In this document: positions 1 through 8,690 of the stretch, piece after piece | Layout of the letters: each line of letters opens with the position of its first letter | How positions within the stretch are numbered: position 1 is the stretch's first letter | Origin: an uncultured Porphyromonadaceae bacterium | GTDB lineage: Bacteria > Bacteroidota > Bacteroidia > Bacteroidales > Muribaculaceae | Reading direction: 5' to 3' | Length of the DNA stretch: 23,855 nt | NCBI GenBank assembly: GCA_947174735.1 | Contig: CAMWKC010000005.1 | Span: forward strand, 1-23,855 | The notes under the pieces: generated by a model | Told to the model about the DNA's origin: nothing | Database searches by the model: none | The model's input: only the letters and a program-made list of their open reading frames with translations | Program-made: the position numbers and the translations under genes

Positions 1-90
1 TTAATATATTAAACTAATTTTCAATAACTTCAGTAATTTTTACCGAATCATTGTAAATTCAAGATGTTTTGTAATTTAGCAATTACGATT

Positions 91-567
91 ATGAACAACC
101 CGTTTGATTATACACCGCATGTAGTGTGTGAGGAGGCTTTTCGGAAACTGATTGTCAGACTGGAGACTTTAAAGAAGAGTGACAAACCTGATGATGTTAA
201 TTTCTGTCGTGAACTTGAGGCCGGGAAAATGCTTGGTGTGCTTATTGCTACCGACTCTTATGGCGTAAGCCATACATTGTACGCTTTTTCCGGACAAGTA
301 GGCGACAGAGGTTTCTATTATCACGGATTTGTGGGTCCGGTATTCGATTATCTTCAGCCTGACGGTTATTTCAAAACAAAGGAAGCAGATATTTCCCGCC
401 AGAACATTGAGATAGCTCTATTTGAAGAAGGAGCGTTAGTTAAGATAAGAAATGCCTATGAGTGTGCTAAAGATAGGCTGAATGCTGAAGTTGCAGAATA
501 TAAAGAAAGATGTCGTTTATCAAAGCTGGAAAGAGATGCTAAAAGGCAATCGGGTGTTACAGATTAG
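91..567 (+). pseudogene. RluA-family pseudouridine synthase, N-terminal part, ended by in-frame TAG
   Basis: This is the amino-terminal piece of a long Bacteroidetes-type RluA-family RNA pseudouridine synthase. It opens with MNNPFDYTPH, which I recall as the usual start of the roughly 550-residue versions of this family in Bacteroidales. The reading frame also opens at ATG 64, but ATG 91 fits that start better. The last 50 or so residues are rich in charged residues and probably form a helix or coiled coil. The frame ends at TAG 565-567. The catalytic half (583-1713) continues in exactly the same frame, so one nonsense codon separates the two. This piece has no catalytic motif of its own. It is either half of a broken gene, a separately translated domain, or the start of a readthrough protein. 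The family assignment rests on remembered family architecture and on the unbroken frame. Confidence 0.6.
565..567 (+). other. In-frame TAG interrupting the pseudouridine synthase frame
   Basis: The codons read GAT (562-564), TAG (565-567), AAT, GAA, TTG, GCT, GTC, ATG (583-585), with no shift of frame. One base change from CAG, GAG, AAG or TGG would produce the TAG. No Shine-Dalgarno sequence stands before the second half. The likely sigma-like gene at 18112-18726 also ends in TAG, so TAG appears to be an ordinary stop in this genome. Confidence 0.75.
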
Positions 568-582
568 AATGAATTGGCTGTC

Positions 583-1713
583 ATGATACGCCAGAGTCAA
601 TTTGAGAAAGATGAGCTTCACCGTCTTAAAAAGAGAGCGGCTTCTGATCTTGAACCCTTTGCAATCAGACTGAAGGAGGCACAGGCTCATCTTGACTCTC
701 TGAAGAAAGTGCGGCATGTCGATTCTGAAGCCTTACAAAATTGGTTATTCTCTAATTTCAGACTTCTTAATGCACAAGGTGAAAGTAAGAGTCTGAGTGA
801 GATTTTTGCAGAAACTTCTATGAAAATTCCGCCATCCGGTGCCGGCGAATGTTGTGCTCCGAAATTGTTACAGGCTGCTTATTTACAAGGCTGGCGTCCT
901 ATAGCAATGGCTGAATATTGGTATGGGAAACCCAAAGGAGGAGAAGTGCGGATACACGGCAAACATTATCCGGCATGCCGTGGTAAGTGCCTTCCTGTGC
1001 TCAGCTGGATGCTTCAGGGACTCTGTATAGAGCCACCGCTCGATAGCAATTGCCTGTCAGCGACTGTTCATAATCCGGAAATTATTTACGAAAACCAGTG
1101 GTTTTGCGTAGTCAATAAACCCGGCGGAATGTTATCTGTGCCTGGTAAGAGCAAAGCGATTTCAGTACAACAATGGCTTGAAGACAAATATGGATCCGAC
1201 CGGCCTGTGAAATTGGTACATCGTCTTGACCAAGATACATCAGGGTTGCTCATAGCTGCTTTCGGACAACTTCCATTTAAAGTAATACAGTCTCTTTTTG
1301 CTACGAGGAGAATAAAGAAAACATATATAGCTGAGTTGGAAGGTAATTACGAATCATATAATATACCTCAGCAAGGCCGTATAGAGTTGCCACTTTCTCC
1401 TGATTGGCTTGATCGTCCCCGTCAGCGTATAGACTTTGATAATGGCAAGGCAGCAGTAACAGATTACGAATTTATAGGTATTTCTACAGGACGCAGTCGG
1501 ATAATGTTTCGTCCGCTCACAGGACGTACTCATCAATTACGAGTGCATGCAGCCTCAGAAATGGGATTAGGTATACCAATTGCAGGCGATCGTCTCTATG
1601 GCAAAAATGCAGGTGACGGTTCTGAACGTCTTCACCTCCATGCTCAAAGGTTGGAATTCACCTTCCCGATAGATGGCCAACGTTACTGTTTTGAATCTCC
1701 TGTACCATTTTAA
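583..1713 (+). CDS. RluA-family RNA pseudouridine synthase, catalytic part
   Basis: The protein is predicted to isomerise uridine to pseudouridine in rRNA or tRNA in the cytoplasm. The catalytic motif HRLDQDTSG is encoded at 1219-1245, with the nucleophilic Asp at 1228-1230. An upstream VVNKPGGMLSVPG segment and a downstream GRTHQLRVH segment are typical of RluA/RluC/RluD enzymes. The region before the catalytic domain (helical QSQFEKDEL segment, then a Cys-containing segment near nt 844-1020) is the extra N-terminal module of the Bacteroidetes long form. I chose ATG 583; the frame stays open back to TTG 574 and on to the TAG at 565. If the upstream piece is really part of it, the full protein would be about 540 residues. 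All catalytic motifs look intact, so a separately initiated product could be active. RNA target unknown. Confidence 0.8.
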   Translation: MIRQSQFEKDELHRLKKRAASDLEPFAIRLKEAQAHLDSLKKVRHVDSEALQNWLFSNFRLLNAQGESKSLSEIFAETSMKIPPSGAGECCAPKLLQAAYLQGWRPIAMAEYWYGKPKGGEVRIHGKHYPACRGKCLPVLSWMLQGLCIEPPLDSNCLSATVHNPEIIYENQWFCVVNKPGGMLSVPGKSKAISVQQWLEDKYGSDRPVKLVHRLDQDTSGLLIAAFGQLPFKVIQSLFATRRIKKTYIAELEGNYESYNIPQQGRIELPLSPDWLDRPRQRIDFDNGKAAVTDYEFIGISTGRSRIMFRPLTGRTHQLRVHAASEMGLGIPIAGDRLYGKNAGDGSERLHLHAQRLEFTFPIDGQRYCFESPVPF

Positions 1714-1719
1714 TAAAAT

Positions 1720-1766
1720 GCGTCCCGGCTATTCTTACAATGGTAAGAGTATTCGGGACGCTTTTT
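1720..1766. terminator. Bidirectional terminator between convergent genes
   Basis: GCGTCCCG (1720-1727) pairs with CGGGACGC (1754-1761), and ATTCTTAC pairs imperfectly with GTAAGAGT inside. A run of T follows on the plus strand (1762-1766) and an A-rich stretch precedes it, giving T's on the minus strand. It lies 7 nt after the pseudouridine synthase stop and just beyond the stop of the convergent VOC gene. Confidence 0.8.
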
Positions 1767-1771
1767 ACACT

Positions 1772-2167
1772 TCAGAGCTTTTCGCAGAACTCAATTTTTT
1801 CATTGTCCGGACCGAGAATAGTGAAGAATTTTACACCGTTTTCCCAGAAGGGAAGACTCATTACTTTTTCTTCAACTATACGATGGCCATCCTTACAAAT
1901 CTGCTCGTAGAGAGTGTCGATATTTTTCACGTCAAGAGCTATATGGTCGATTGCACCCGAACGTTTTTCGGTAGCTTTGTTGCCGTATGCCTCGATTATG
2001 AGATTACCGAGGCGTAAGAAAGCCACATGTTCGTTAGCCGGTTTATTCTCGGTAATAAGAGCTGGCTCAAATCCAAGAGATTTGTAAAACTCTATTGTCC
2101 GATCGATGTCGGAAACAGGTATACCTATATGTTGTACACCTTCGCTGAAATTTTTTAAGTCAGTCAT
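1772..2167 (-). CDS. VOC-superfamily (glyoxalase/bleomycin-resistance fold) metalloprotein
   Basis: A small cytosolic protein of 131 residues, the usual size for a two-module vicinal-oxygen-chelate protein. The first module starts VQHIGIPVSDIDRTIEFY and the second starts IDHIALDVKNID. His13, Glu59, His75 and Glu126 fall at the four positions that form the metal site in glyoxalase I-like members, so a divalent metal is likely. The substrate cannot be read from sequence; glyoxalase I, methylmalonyl-CoA epimerase-like and fosfomycin-resistance-like members share this layout. The gene is convergent with the pseudouridine synthase and lies about 89 nt downstream of the DUF6377 gene on the same strand, with only a weak promoter-like GAAAGATA (minus TATCTTTC, 2208-2215) between. 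A glyoxalase-type detoxification role is a reasonable guess only. Confidence 0.85.
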   Translation of the reverse strand: MTDLKNFSEGVQHIGIPVSDIDRTIEFYKSLGFEPALITENKPANEHVAFLRLGNLIIEAYGNKATEKRSGAIDHIALDVKNIDTLYEQICKDGHRIVEEKVMSLPFWENGVKFFTILGPDNEKIEFCEKL

Positions 2168-2256
2168 TATACAGTATTTATAATTTTAAGTTGCTACTTC
2201 AGTATCTGAAAGATAAGTTTATCCGGAGGTCTTAGTATAAAATAAGATAATTTTCC

Positions 2257-3867
2257 TCAGGCGCCAGGCGGGAGAGTAGGACAGATCTCAGTCACTTCTT
2301 TTTCAAAGTTATCACGGTTTTTGGCCCGGTTACGTACCTGGGTACGATGATTGAAGATAGTCTGAGAGGAGAGAAACAGCAACAAAGCTATCTTATTGCT
2401 GTCAGTGATACCCATTCTGACAAGAGCATAAATCCGCAGGTCGGTATTCAGCAACTCACCCTTTTTAGGAAGAATAGGGGTATCGGGACGTAATAATGTA
2501 TTGAATTCAGTGATAAAGTCAGGATACAGGCGTAAGAAAGCTGTGTCGAAATTAAAGAACATTTCTCTTGTCTCAGCTTCCGAAGGACGTACATAACGGT
2601 CAGCTACAGAAGTCAGATCGCCGATATTCTTTACTTTAAGTTTCAGTACGGTCGGAAAGCGGTTTAGTTTGTCAATATAGGCAGCACACAAATCCATGAA
2701 CAGGCTGACGTACTGTTCCCGCGATTTATTTGTCTGGCTGAGTTGATTATTGAGTCGTTTCAGTTGTTCGTTCAGCTCTGCGAAAGCATCTTTTGTCTTT
2801 GATACTTTCCGGTTTTGTCTGTACACATAAATAACTGTTACGCCAAGAGCGAACATCAGCAAGATTATTATGAGCAGATATATCTTCAGACGTGAGTTCT
2901 GATGCTCTATAGTATCCTGATATACATTGGCTATGTTCGGAATCTTTTCTGCAATCTCAAGCATCCGCAAACGGTTATTATAAAAGATAGCATCTTCAAG
3001 GGCCAGTTTCAGATATCCGTTAGCCCTGCAGAGATCTCCCTCTTCGGTTTTTAGATAAATAGCGAGTTGCTGAAGTGCGAGATTTTCCTTGAGAGGAACG
3101 CTTTGGTCAGATATGGCTGCATTTACCAGCCACTCCTTGTACTTTTCTTTATTACCTAACCCCTTATATGTCAGTGCAAGTGCATAGGCCGCCTGTGCAT
3201 ACAGTCGGCTGTCCACAGGGACTCGGCTGATAGCCGACAGATAGTTTTTTTCAGCTTCGGTATAATTCCGTGCCCGCAGATTCATTTCGGCGGTTCTGTA
3301 GGCATATTCCGGAGTGGCAGGATCCGTAACCTCTACAAGCGAATCAAGATATACAAGGCTTTTACGGGTGAATTCCGGAGCTATAGTCCGTTTATCCGAA
3401 TATTCGGCCCAGACACCGTAAGTCCATTCACAGGCTGTATAGTATTCTTCTCTTATCTTAACAGACAGTCTCCTTGAATCAATTCTCTTAAGAATGTCAA
3501 TAGCATGGCTGAAGTGTCCGGAAGTTGCCAGTGACAGCGCCCGGTGTATGCTGACCTGAGCTTTAATATTATAATCGTCACTGTTTTCTGTCAGGTGTTC
3601 GGCTCTGTTCACATAGACCATTGCCGAATCGAAATTAAAAGTCAGATATTCCTCATACAGCTTATTGTAGAATTCAAGCTGTTTTTTATAGTCCTGTTGT
3701 GAATTTGCAAGTATCCGGAGACTATCGAGTCTGTGTTCCTTGCGTTGCAGAAACGAATGACGATGTTCTATGGCATCGTCAAGACGGCGTAGTACAGTAT
3801 CACCGGCAACAGCATTACACGTTATCGCCAAATACATTAATATAACAGTCAGTAAGCGGCTCGGCAT
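2257..3867 (-). CDS. DUF6377-type membrane regulator with TPR-like repeats and C-terminal HTH
   Basis: The sequence resembles the Bacteroidetes DUF6377 family: signal peptide or N-terminal helix (MPSRLLTVILMYLAITCNAVA), a periplasmic region of TPR-like helical repeats over about 290 residues, one membrane helix (around IYLLIIILLMFALGVTVIYV), a coiled coil, and a C-terminal domain. The C-terminal domain contains LLNTDLRIYALVRMGITDS and SQTIFNHRTQVRNRAK, which look like a LuxR-like helix-turn-helix. Periplasmic sensing coupled to DNA binding at the membrane is the inferred role. The frame runs back to a TTG at 3894, but that overlaps the promoter -7 box (3892-3899), so ATG 3867 (536 aa) is the better start. 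It is divergent from a TonB-dependent receptor and alpha-galactosidase, so it probably controls them. The ligand is unknown. Confidence 0.8.
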   Translation of the reverse strand: MPSRLLTVILMYLAITCNAVAGDTVLRRLDDAIEHRHSFLQRKEHRLDSLRILANSQQDYKKQLEFYNKLYEEYLTFNFDSAMVYVNRAEHLTENSDDYNIKAQVSIHRALSLATSGHFSHAIDILKRIDSRRLSVKIREEYYTACEWTYGVWAEYSDKRTIAPEFTRKSLVYLDSLVEVTDPATPEYAYRTAEMNLRARNYTEAEKNYLSAISRVPVDSRLYAQAAYALALTYKGLGNKEKYKEWLVNAAISDQSVPLKENLALQQLAIYLKTEEGDLCRANGYLKLALEDAIFYNNRLRMLEIAEKIPNIANVYQDTIEHQNSRLKIYLLIIILLMFALGVTVIYVYRQNRKVSKTKDAFAELNEQLKRLNNQLSQTNKSREQYVSLFMDLCAAYIDKLNRFPTVLKLKVKNIGDLTSVADRYVRPSEAETREMFFNFDTAFLRLYPDFITEFNTLLRPDTPILPKKGELLNTDLRIYALVRMGITDSNKIALLLFLSSQTIFNHRTQVRNRAKNRDNFEKEVTEICPTLPPGA

Positions 3868-3891
3868 GTGGTGGTAATTAAAGGTAACTTG

Positions 3892-3899
3892 CAAAGTTA
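3892..3899 (-). promoter_or_regulatory. Promoter -7 box TAACTTTG for the DUF6377 gene
   Basis: The minus strand reads TAACTTTG, an exact match to the Bacteroidetes -7 consensus TAnnTTTG, about 25 nt before ATG 3867. No clear -33 TTTG was found. Its position rules out the upstream TTG start. Confidence 0.65.
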
Positions 3900-3987
3900 A
3901 CTATAATTTACGGTTCTTTCATCACTACCTGAATATTATTTCATCATAAAATTAAGTTCTTGATTATAAATAAAATATATATTTTGT

Positions 3988-4020
3988 TCACTTCCTGGTC
4001 ACTACCTGTCCACTCCCGGC
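3988..4020 (+). repeat. Three 11-bp tandem direct repeats in the divergent promoter region
   Basis: The units are TCACTTCCTGG (3988-3998), TCACTACCTGT (3999-4009) and the more diverged CCACTCCCGGC (4010-4020). A further exact ten-base copy, TCACTACCTG, lies at 3922-3931. The array ends just before the TTG at 4023 of the receptor promoter. A repeat every 11 bp puts the units on one face of the DNA, as expected of an activator-binding array. The DUF6377 protein is the obvious candidate binder, by position only. Confidence 0.6.
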
Positions 4021-4022
4021 TA

Positions 4023-4054
4023 TTGACAGCGGGCTTTCAGTCTATCTAACTTTG
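4023..4054 (+). promoter_or_regulatory. Promoter of the TonB-dependent receptor/alpha-galactosidase operon
   Basis: TAACTTTG at 4047-4054 matches the -7 consensus. A TTG at 4023-4025 lies 21 nt upstream, slightly more than the usual 19 to 20. The start codon is 26 nt after the box. The weak -33 fits a promoter needing activation through the adjacent repeats. Confidence 0.6.
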
Positions 4055-4079
4055 CAAAAAACATAACCGCGAAATCTCC

Positions 4080-6356
4080 ATGATACGCAAACCCAAACTG
4101 ACACAACTTGCGGCCCTGAGCGCCGCCACCCTCCTGCCAATGACAGTCTCGGCACAGGAACCTACCGACAGCATAGCACCGACTGAGAAAGGTGAAAAAC
4201 GGAATGTTATGCTTAACGCATCGGATGCTACCAGACCACGCGAAATACAGATAGGTCTGCCGAGCGAAGACGTAAATGTCTATGAGAATGGTCTGCCAGC
4301 CGTCTACTCTTCGGCAGTGCATAAGCTGCCTCAGCACTGGCGCAGTGATGCCAGTCTCGGTACCGTAGGACTTATGAACCCTATGGAGTCCGCTATCAAA
4401 ACAGGCAACATAGCCTATTCGGTAGACAGTTATTCGAACTTCGGACAGCAGGAATTCAAAGGTGTTTTCAACTATCGCACCAATACTTTCGGCTGGCAGA
4501 ATTTTGACTTCAATATATCCGGTGGTATCGGAGATAAATGGCTTTATACCGCAAGTGTATATCAGAATTTTGACCCCGGTTATTTCAAGATAAGGTTTAC
4601 TGATTTTTCTGACCGTACACAGATATATCATGCCGGTCTGACACGTTTGCTTGACAAAGGTCAGATAAGTATACTTTATAAATTTTCCAAAAGCAATGCC
4701 CTCGGGTCGATGATAAATAATGCTCCGTTTATCTATGTGGGTGACGGAAGCGTGAAGGAAATCCCGGCCTTCGCTCTCGGCACCACCTCTTATGCACCTA
4801 TAGGCGGCGAATTTGAATACATGGACGTTATGGATGGCAAGATGAAGAAAGGACGTTGGGGTGATTTTACCGATAATTACGCTCACGACATTACCGCTCA
4901 TTTCGATTATGTGTTCGGCGATAATTATAAGCTTGACGTCAATGCCAAGTATATGATTGCACCGCATGCCGATTACTGTGATTTCGGAGGCAGCTCAATT
5001 TTTGAAACCACAGCATCCGACCAGCTTTATAAAGCGGGAGAGTCAAAACCATATATAGGTCTTGCCGAAGGACGCCGTACATGGCTTCATGCCGGTAAAG
5101 TAAGTAATGCTCTGCTGACATCGGAACTCAGTAAACGTTTTGCTAACCATGATCTCCGTATAGGTCTGAATGAGTGGTACTATCATCTTGATTACAACTC
5201 ATCATCTTTTCAGTGGACAGGAACCGTATCGGAATATCCCGATGTTCTTGTGCGTCATAAGCCCGACGGCTCTGAAGAGCAGTTTTATGGATTTAACGAA
5301 CTTTCACCTGAATATACCAAAGGCTACGAAAACAAACTGGCTGTGTATGCCACAGACAACTGGCAGGTAACTCCGAAGTTCAACCTTTATTTCGGTGGTC
5401 GTCTCGAATACTACTGTATGAGTGCTGACCAGATTCCTTATTCCCGTTATTCAGGCTTTCATATCGGTGATACACATCAGTACACCGGCAGTGACGGTAC
5501 GGTCCATACAGTTACTATAGCTCCCCATAAGGTGTTGAAGAACAAACTCAACTATGCCGCCACACTACAGGGCATATATAATTTCAACCGTCATTTCGGT
5601 CTGACCGCCGATGCAACAGTAGCCACACGTTATCCGCGCATTAACGAGTACGCCGGTACCGGACCTACCGAGGAGCAATACAAGAAAGTGACTATACCTC
5701 TGATACGCGGAGGTATCACTTACCGTAACGATTGGGTGGATCTCACCTCTATGGTGACTTATATCTCTAAGTCGAACAATATCGACCAGCAGAATGTGAC
5801 AAAACCTGGAACAACACAGTCTAAGACGACGTTGCTCATATATAGTATCAAGACTATAGGGTGGACAACCTCAGCCGAGCTTCATCCTTTCAGGGGTTTT
5901 AATCTGCATGCTTTGCTGACGCTGCAGAAGCCGACTTATGATAATTATTTTATCAAGTCACCTTTTGAAGGCGTGCCTGACCTTGATGCTAACGGTAATA
6001 TAGTTAAGGAGATTCCGCAGGTGCTTATAGAACTTGACCCGAGCTATCAGCTTAATGAGCGGCTGCGTTTCTGGCTTTCGTTCCGTTATTTCGGCAAGAC
6101 CTACGCCAATCTTACCAACGCATTATTTTTTAACGGTCGCTGGGAGACCTTCGGAGGTATCAACTGGACCGTCAATAAGCACTTTGATCTCGGTTGCACA
6201 GTGATAAATTTTCTTAATCAGAAGGGTGCAAGCGGTACCATCAACGGAGCCGAACTTCTCAGTAAGGAAGAGAGCGGTAAGTACAAGAACTATTATATGA
6301 GCGGCAGTTATCTGCGTCCCTTTACGGTTGAGTTCAGTGCGACTTTCAGATTCTGA
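4080..6356 (+). CDS. TonB-dependent outer-membrane receptor
   Basis: An outer-membrane active transporter of 758 residues. It starts with a signal peptide (about residues 1-25, ending TVSAQE), followed by a plug-like region (about 55-135) and then many alternating aromatic beta strands, ending in FSATFRF with the terminal Phe typical of beta barrels. It is shorter than SusC proteins (about 1000 residues) and I see no carboxypeptidase-regulatory-like N-terminal domain, so it is not a typical SusC. No susD-like gene follows. Seventy-three nt downstream, without an evident terminator, lies a GH36 alpha-galactosidase, so uptake of galactosides such as melibiose or raffinose-family sugars is a fair inference. 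An iron or vitamin substrate is not excluded by the protein alone. Confidence 0.8.
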   Translation: MIRKPKLTQLAALSAATLLPMTVSAQEPTDSIAPTEKGEKRNVMLNASDATRPREIQIGLPSEDVNVYENGLPAVYSSAVHKLPQHWRSDASLGTVGLMNPMESAIKTGNIAYSVDSYSNFGQQEFKGVFNYRTNTFGWQNFDFNISGGIGDKWLYTASVYQNFDPGYFKIRFTDFSDRTQIYHAGLTRLLDKGQISILYKFSKSNALGSMINNAPFIYVGDGSVKEIPAFALGTTSYAPIGGEFEYMDVMDGKMKKGRWGDFTDNYAHDITAHFDYVFGDNYKLDVNAKYMIAPHADYCDFGGSSIFETTASDQLYKAGESKPYIGLAEGRRTWLHAGKVSNALLTSELSKRFANHDLRIGLNEWYYHLDYNSSSFQWTGTVSEYPDVLVRHKPDGSEEQFYGFNELSPEYTKGYENKLAVYATDNWQVTPKFNLYFGGRLEYYCMSADQIPYSRYSGFHIGDTHQYTGSDGTVHTVTIAPHKVLKNKLNYAATLQGIYNFNRHFGLTADATVATRYPRINEYAGTGPTEEQYKKVTIPLIRGGITYRNDWVDLTSMVTYISKSNNIDQQNVTKPGTTQSKTTLLIYSIKTIGWTTSAELHPFRGFNLHALLTLQKPTYDNYFIKSPFEGVPDLDANGNIVKEIPQVLIELDPSYQLNERLRFWLSFRYFGKTYANLTNALFFNGRWETFGGINWTVNKHFDLGCTVINFLNQKGASGTINGAELLSKEESGKYKNYYMSGSYLRPFTVEFSATFRF

Positions 6357-6429
6357 ATCTGTACATGGTAATAAAATATATAAGGTAAAAAGATTGTTTT
6401 TCATTTTAATTAATTCTAAAGGCAATATC

Positions 6430-8625
6430 ATGAAAGCTTTGTTTTCAGTAGCCCTCTCTCTGGCAGCGGTACTGTGGGCCGGAGCACAGACCGGGGACCG
6501 TAAGATCATACGGATCGCAACCGATAATACCGATCTTGTTCTCGAAGTCGGTCCTAACAAAAGACTTTACCAGACTTATCTCGGTCCTAAACTTTTACAC
6601 GAGTCAGACTTACAGAATCTGTCATGGAGCCAACATGCCGGATCTGACGGTTCGGTATCAACACGTGGCTGGGAAGCATATTCTACCTCAGGCAATGAGG
6701 ATTTCTTCGAGCCGGCTCTCGGTATAACCCATGCCGACGGCAACATGACTACTTATCTTTATTATGTTGACTCTTCACAGAAGGCGGTGCCCGGCGGTAC
6801 GCATACCCGTATAAATCTGCGTGATGATAAATATCCTGTTAATGTCACCCTGAACTATGTGGCTTATCCTGCCGAGAATGTTATCAAGACATGGACGGAA
6901 GTGTCTCATCAGGAAAAGAAACCTATAACCCTGTCTCAGTATGCTTCAGCCATGCTGTATTTCAATGAACCTCAGTACTGGCTAACCGAGTTCAGCAGTG
7001 ACTGGGCAAAAGAGGCACAGATGTCAACACAGCAGCTACAGTTCGGTAAGAAAGTCATAGATACTAAGCTCGGCAGTCGTGCGGCTATGCACACTCACCC
7101 GTTCTTTGAAATCGGTCTCAATGGACCGGCTAAAGAACATAGCGGCGAGGTACTGATGGGCACACTTGGATGGACGGGTAACTTCCGGTTTACCTTCGAA
7201 GTGGATAATGTGGGTAATCTCCGTGTATTGCCCGGTATAAATCCTTATGCCTCTAATTATGAACTGAAAGCAGACGAGGTATTTACCACTCCTGAATTTA
7301 TTTTTACACTCAGTTACAACGGTACAAGTCAGGGAAGCCGAAATCTGCATGACTGGGCGCGCAAATACGAACTGAAAGATGGCGAAGGCAGCCGTCTTAC
7401 TCTGCTTAATAACTGGGAGAACACGGCCTTCGATTTTGATCAGGAGATTCTTGCCGAGCTTATGAAAGAAGCCAAACATTTAGGCGTTGATATGTTCCTT
7501 CTTGATGACGGCTGGTTCGGAAACAAATATCCGCGTAAAGACGACCACGCCGGACTCGGTGACTGGGAAGTGACACACAGCAAACTCCCCGGCGGAATAC
7601 CCGCACTTGTGGAGGCTGCAAAAGAAGCTGACGTCAAATTCGGTATCTGGATTGAGCCTGAAATGGTCAATCCGAAGAGTGAGCTTTATGAGCAGCACCC
7701 TGATTGGATTATCGAACAGCCTAACCGTGACACTTACTATTACCGTAACCAGCTGGTACTCGATATGAGCAATCCTAAAGTGCAGGATTATGTCTACGGA
7801 GTGGTTGACAACATTCTTACCGAGAATCCTGAAGTAGCGTACTTCAAATGGGACTGCAACAGCCCTATCACCAACATCTATTCTCCCTACGCCAAGGATA
7901 AACAGGGGCAGCTATATATCGACCATGTGCGCGGTATATACAATGTGCTTAAACGTATCAAGGATAAGTATCCCAATGTGCCTATGATGCTTTGTTCAGG
8001 CGGCGGTGCACGTTGTGACTATGAAGCCTTGAAGTATTTCACAGAATTCTGGTGCTCTGATAATACTGACCCTGTGGAGCGTATCTACATTCAGTGGGGT
8101 TTCTCACAGTTCTTCCCATCAAAGGCTATGGCTGCACATGTGACAAGCTGGAACAAAAACACTTCTGTGAAATTCCGTACCGATGTGGCAGCCATGTGTA
8201 AGCTTGGATTCGATATAGGTCTGCAGGAGCTTGAGGCTGATGAGCTTGCCTACTGTCAGGAGGCTGTCGCCAACTGGAAACGTCTTCAGCCCGCTGTCAT
8301 GGACGGAGACCAGTACCGTCTGGTATCACCCTACGAGAGTAATCATGCTGCTGTTGAATATGTCGATAAATCCAGAAAGATGGCTGTGCTTTTCGCCTAT
8401 GATCTTGCTCCGCGCTTTCAGGAGAAACTGCCTGCCGTAAAACTCCAGGGTCTCGATCCTGACCGGAAATATCTGGTAAAGGAAATCAATCTCATGCCTC
8501 GCACCGAATCTACATTCGCTCAGAACGGTAGGGTCTTTACCGGTGACTATCTGATGAAAGTCGGTCTTGATGTCTTTACATGGCATCACAACACCTCAGC
8601 AGTGATAGAGCTTACCGCGCAATAA
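6430..8625 (+). CDS. Secreted GH36 alpha-galactosidase
   Basis: Hydrolyses terminal alpha-1,6-galactose from melibiose, raffinose-family or galactomannan oligosaccharides. The 731 residues match the usual length of the family. From ATG 6430 there is a signal peptide (MKALFSVALSLAAVLWAGAQ); the frame is open further upstream to 6328 but that overlaps the receptor gene. An N-terminal beta-sandwich is followed by a (beta/alpha)8 barrel with LLDDGWFG, WIEPEMVNPKS, FKWDCN and WCSDNTDP. Asp475 (in KWDCN) is the likely nucleophile and Asp544 (in SDNTD) the likely acid/base, with spacing like that of characterised GH36 enzymes. The protein is probably periplasmic or surface-exposed. It is very likely co-transcribed with the receptor and ends at a strong terminator. 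Exact linkage preference is not visible. Confidence 0.93.
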   Translation: MKALFSVALSLAAVLWAGAQTGDRKIIRIATDNTDLVLEVGPNKRLYQTYLGPKLLHESDLQNLSWSQHAGSDGSVSTRGWEAYSTSGNEDFFEPALGITHADGNMTTYLYYVDSSQKAVPGGTHTRINLRDDKYPVNVTLNYVAYPAENVIKTWTEVSHQEKKPITLSQYASAMLYFNEPQYWLTEFSSDWAKEAQMSTQQLQFGKKVIDTKLGSRAAMHTHPFFEIGLNGPAKEHSGEVLMGTLGWTGNFRFTFEVDNVGNLRVLPGINPYASNYELKADEVFTTPEFIFTLSYNGTSQGSRNLHDWARKYELKDGEGSRLTLLNNWENTAFDFDQEILAELMKEAKHLGVDMFLLDDGWFGNKYPRKDDHAGLGDWEVTHSKLPGGIPALVEAAKEADVKFGIWIEPEMVNPKSELYEQHPDWIIEQPNRDTYYYRNQLVLDMSNPKVQDYVYGVVDNILTENPEVAYFKWDCNSPITNIYSPYAKDKQGQLYIDHVRGIYNVLKRIKDKYPNVPMMLCSGGGARCDYEALKYFTEFWCSDNTDPVERIYIQWGFSQFFPSKAMAAHVTSWNKNTSVKFRTDVAAMCKLGFDIGLQELEADELAYCQEAVANWKRLQPAVMDGDQYRLVSPYESNHAAVEYVDKSRKMAVLFAYDLAPRFQEKLPAVKLQGLDPDRKYLVKEINLMPRTESTFAQNGRVFTGDYLMKVGLDVFTWHHNTSAVIELTAQ

Positions 8626-8653
8626 CCTCCTCTGTGTCATCTATAATCATATC

Positions 8654-8690
8654 TCTGCTTAGCTAATCTATCTTCTGCTTAACTAACCTA
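8654..8690 (+). repeat. Imperfect 17-nt direct repeat, 20-nt period
   Basis: TCTGCTTAGCTAATCTA at 8654-8670 recurs as TCTGCTTAACTAACCTA at 8674-8690, with two mismatches. It runs straight into the terminator stem. It may be replication slippage in the 3' untranslated region. Confidence 0.5.

Noticed and set aside
1673..2017. Plus-strand frame of 114 codons after the pseudouridine synthase
   Set aside because: It overlaps the terminator and the whole VOC gene on the other strand, which has clear conserved metal ligands.
3868..3894. TTG start at 3894 for the DUF6377 gene
   Set aside because: It would overlap the -7 box, while ATG 3867 begins directly with a signal peptide.
4020..4967. Open frame of 315 codons on the minus strand
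   Set aside because: It lies opposite the signal peptide and barrel of the TonB-dependent receptor, its sequence is low-quality, and it would cover the divergent promoter.
4080..6356. SusC-type receptor with SusD partner
   Set aside because: The protein is about 250 residues shorter than SusC and the next gene is an alpha-galactosidase, not SusD.
7036..7698. Several minus-strand frames inside the alpha-galactosidase gene
   Set aside because: They are antisense to conserved GH36 motifs and have no family features.
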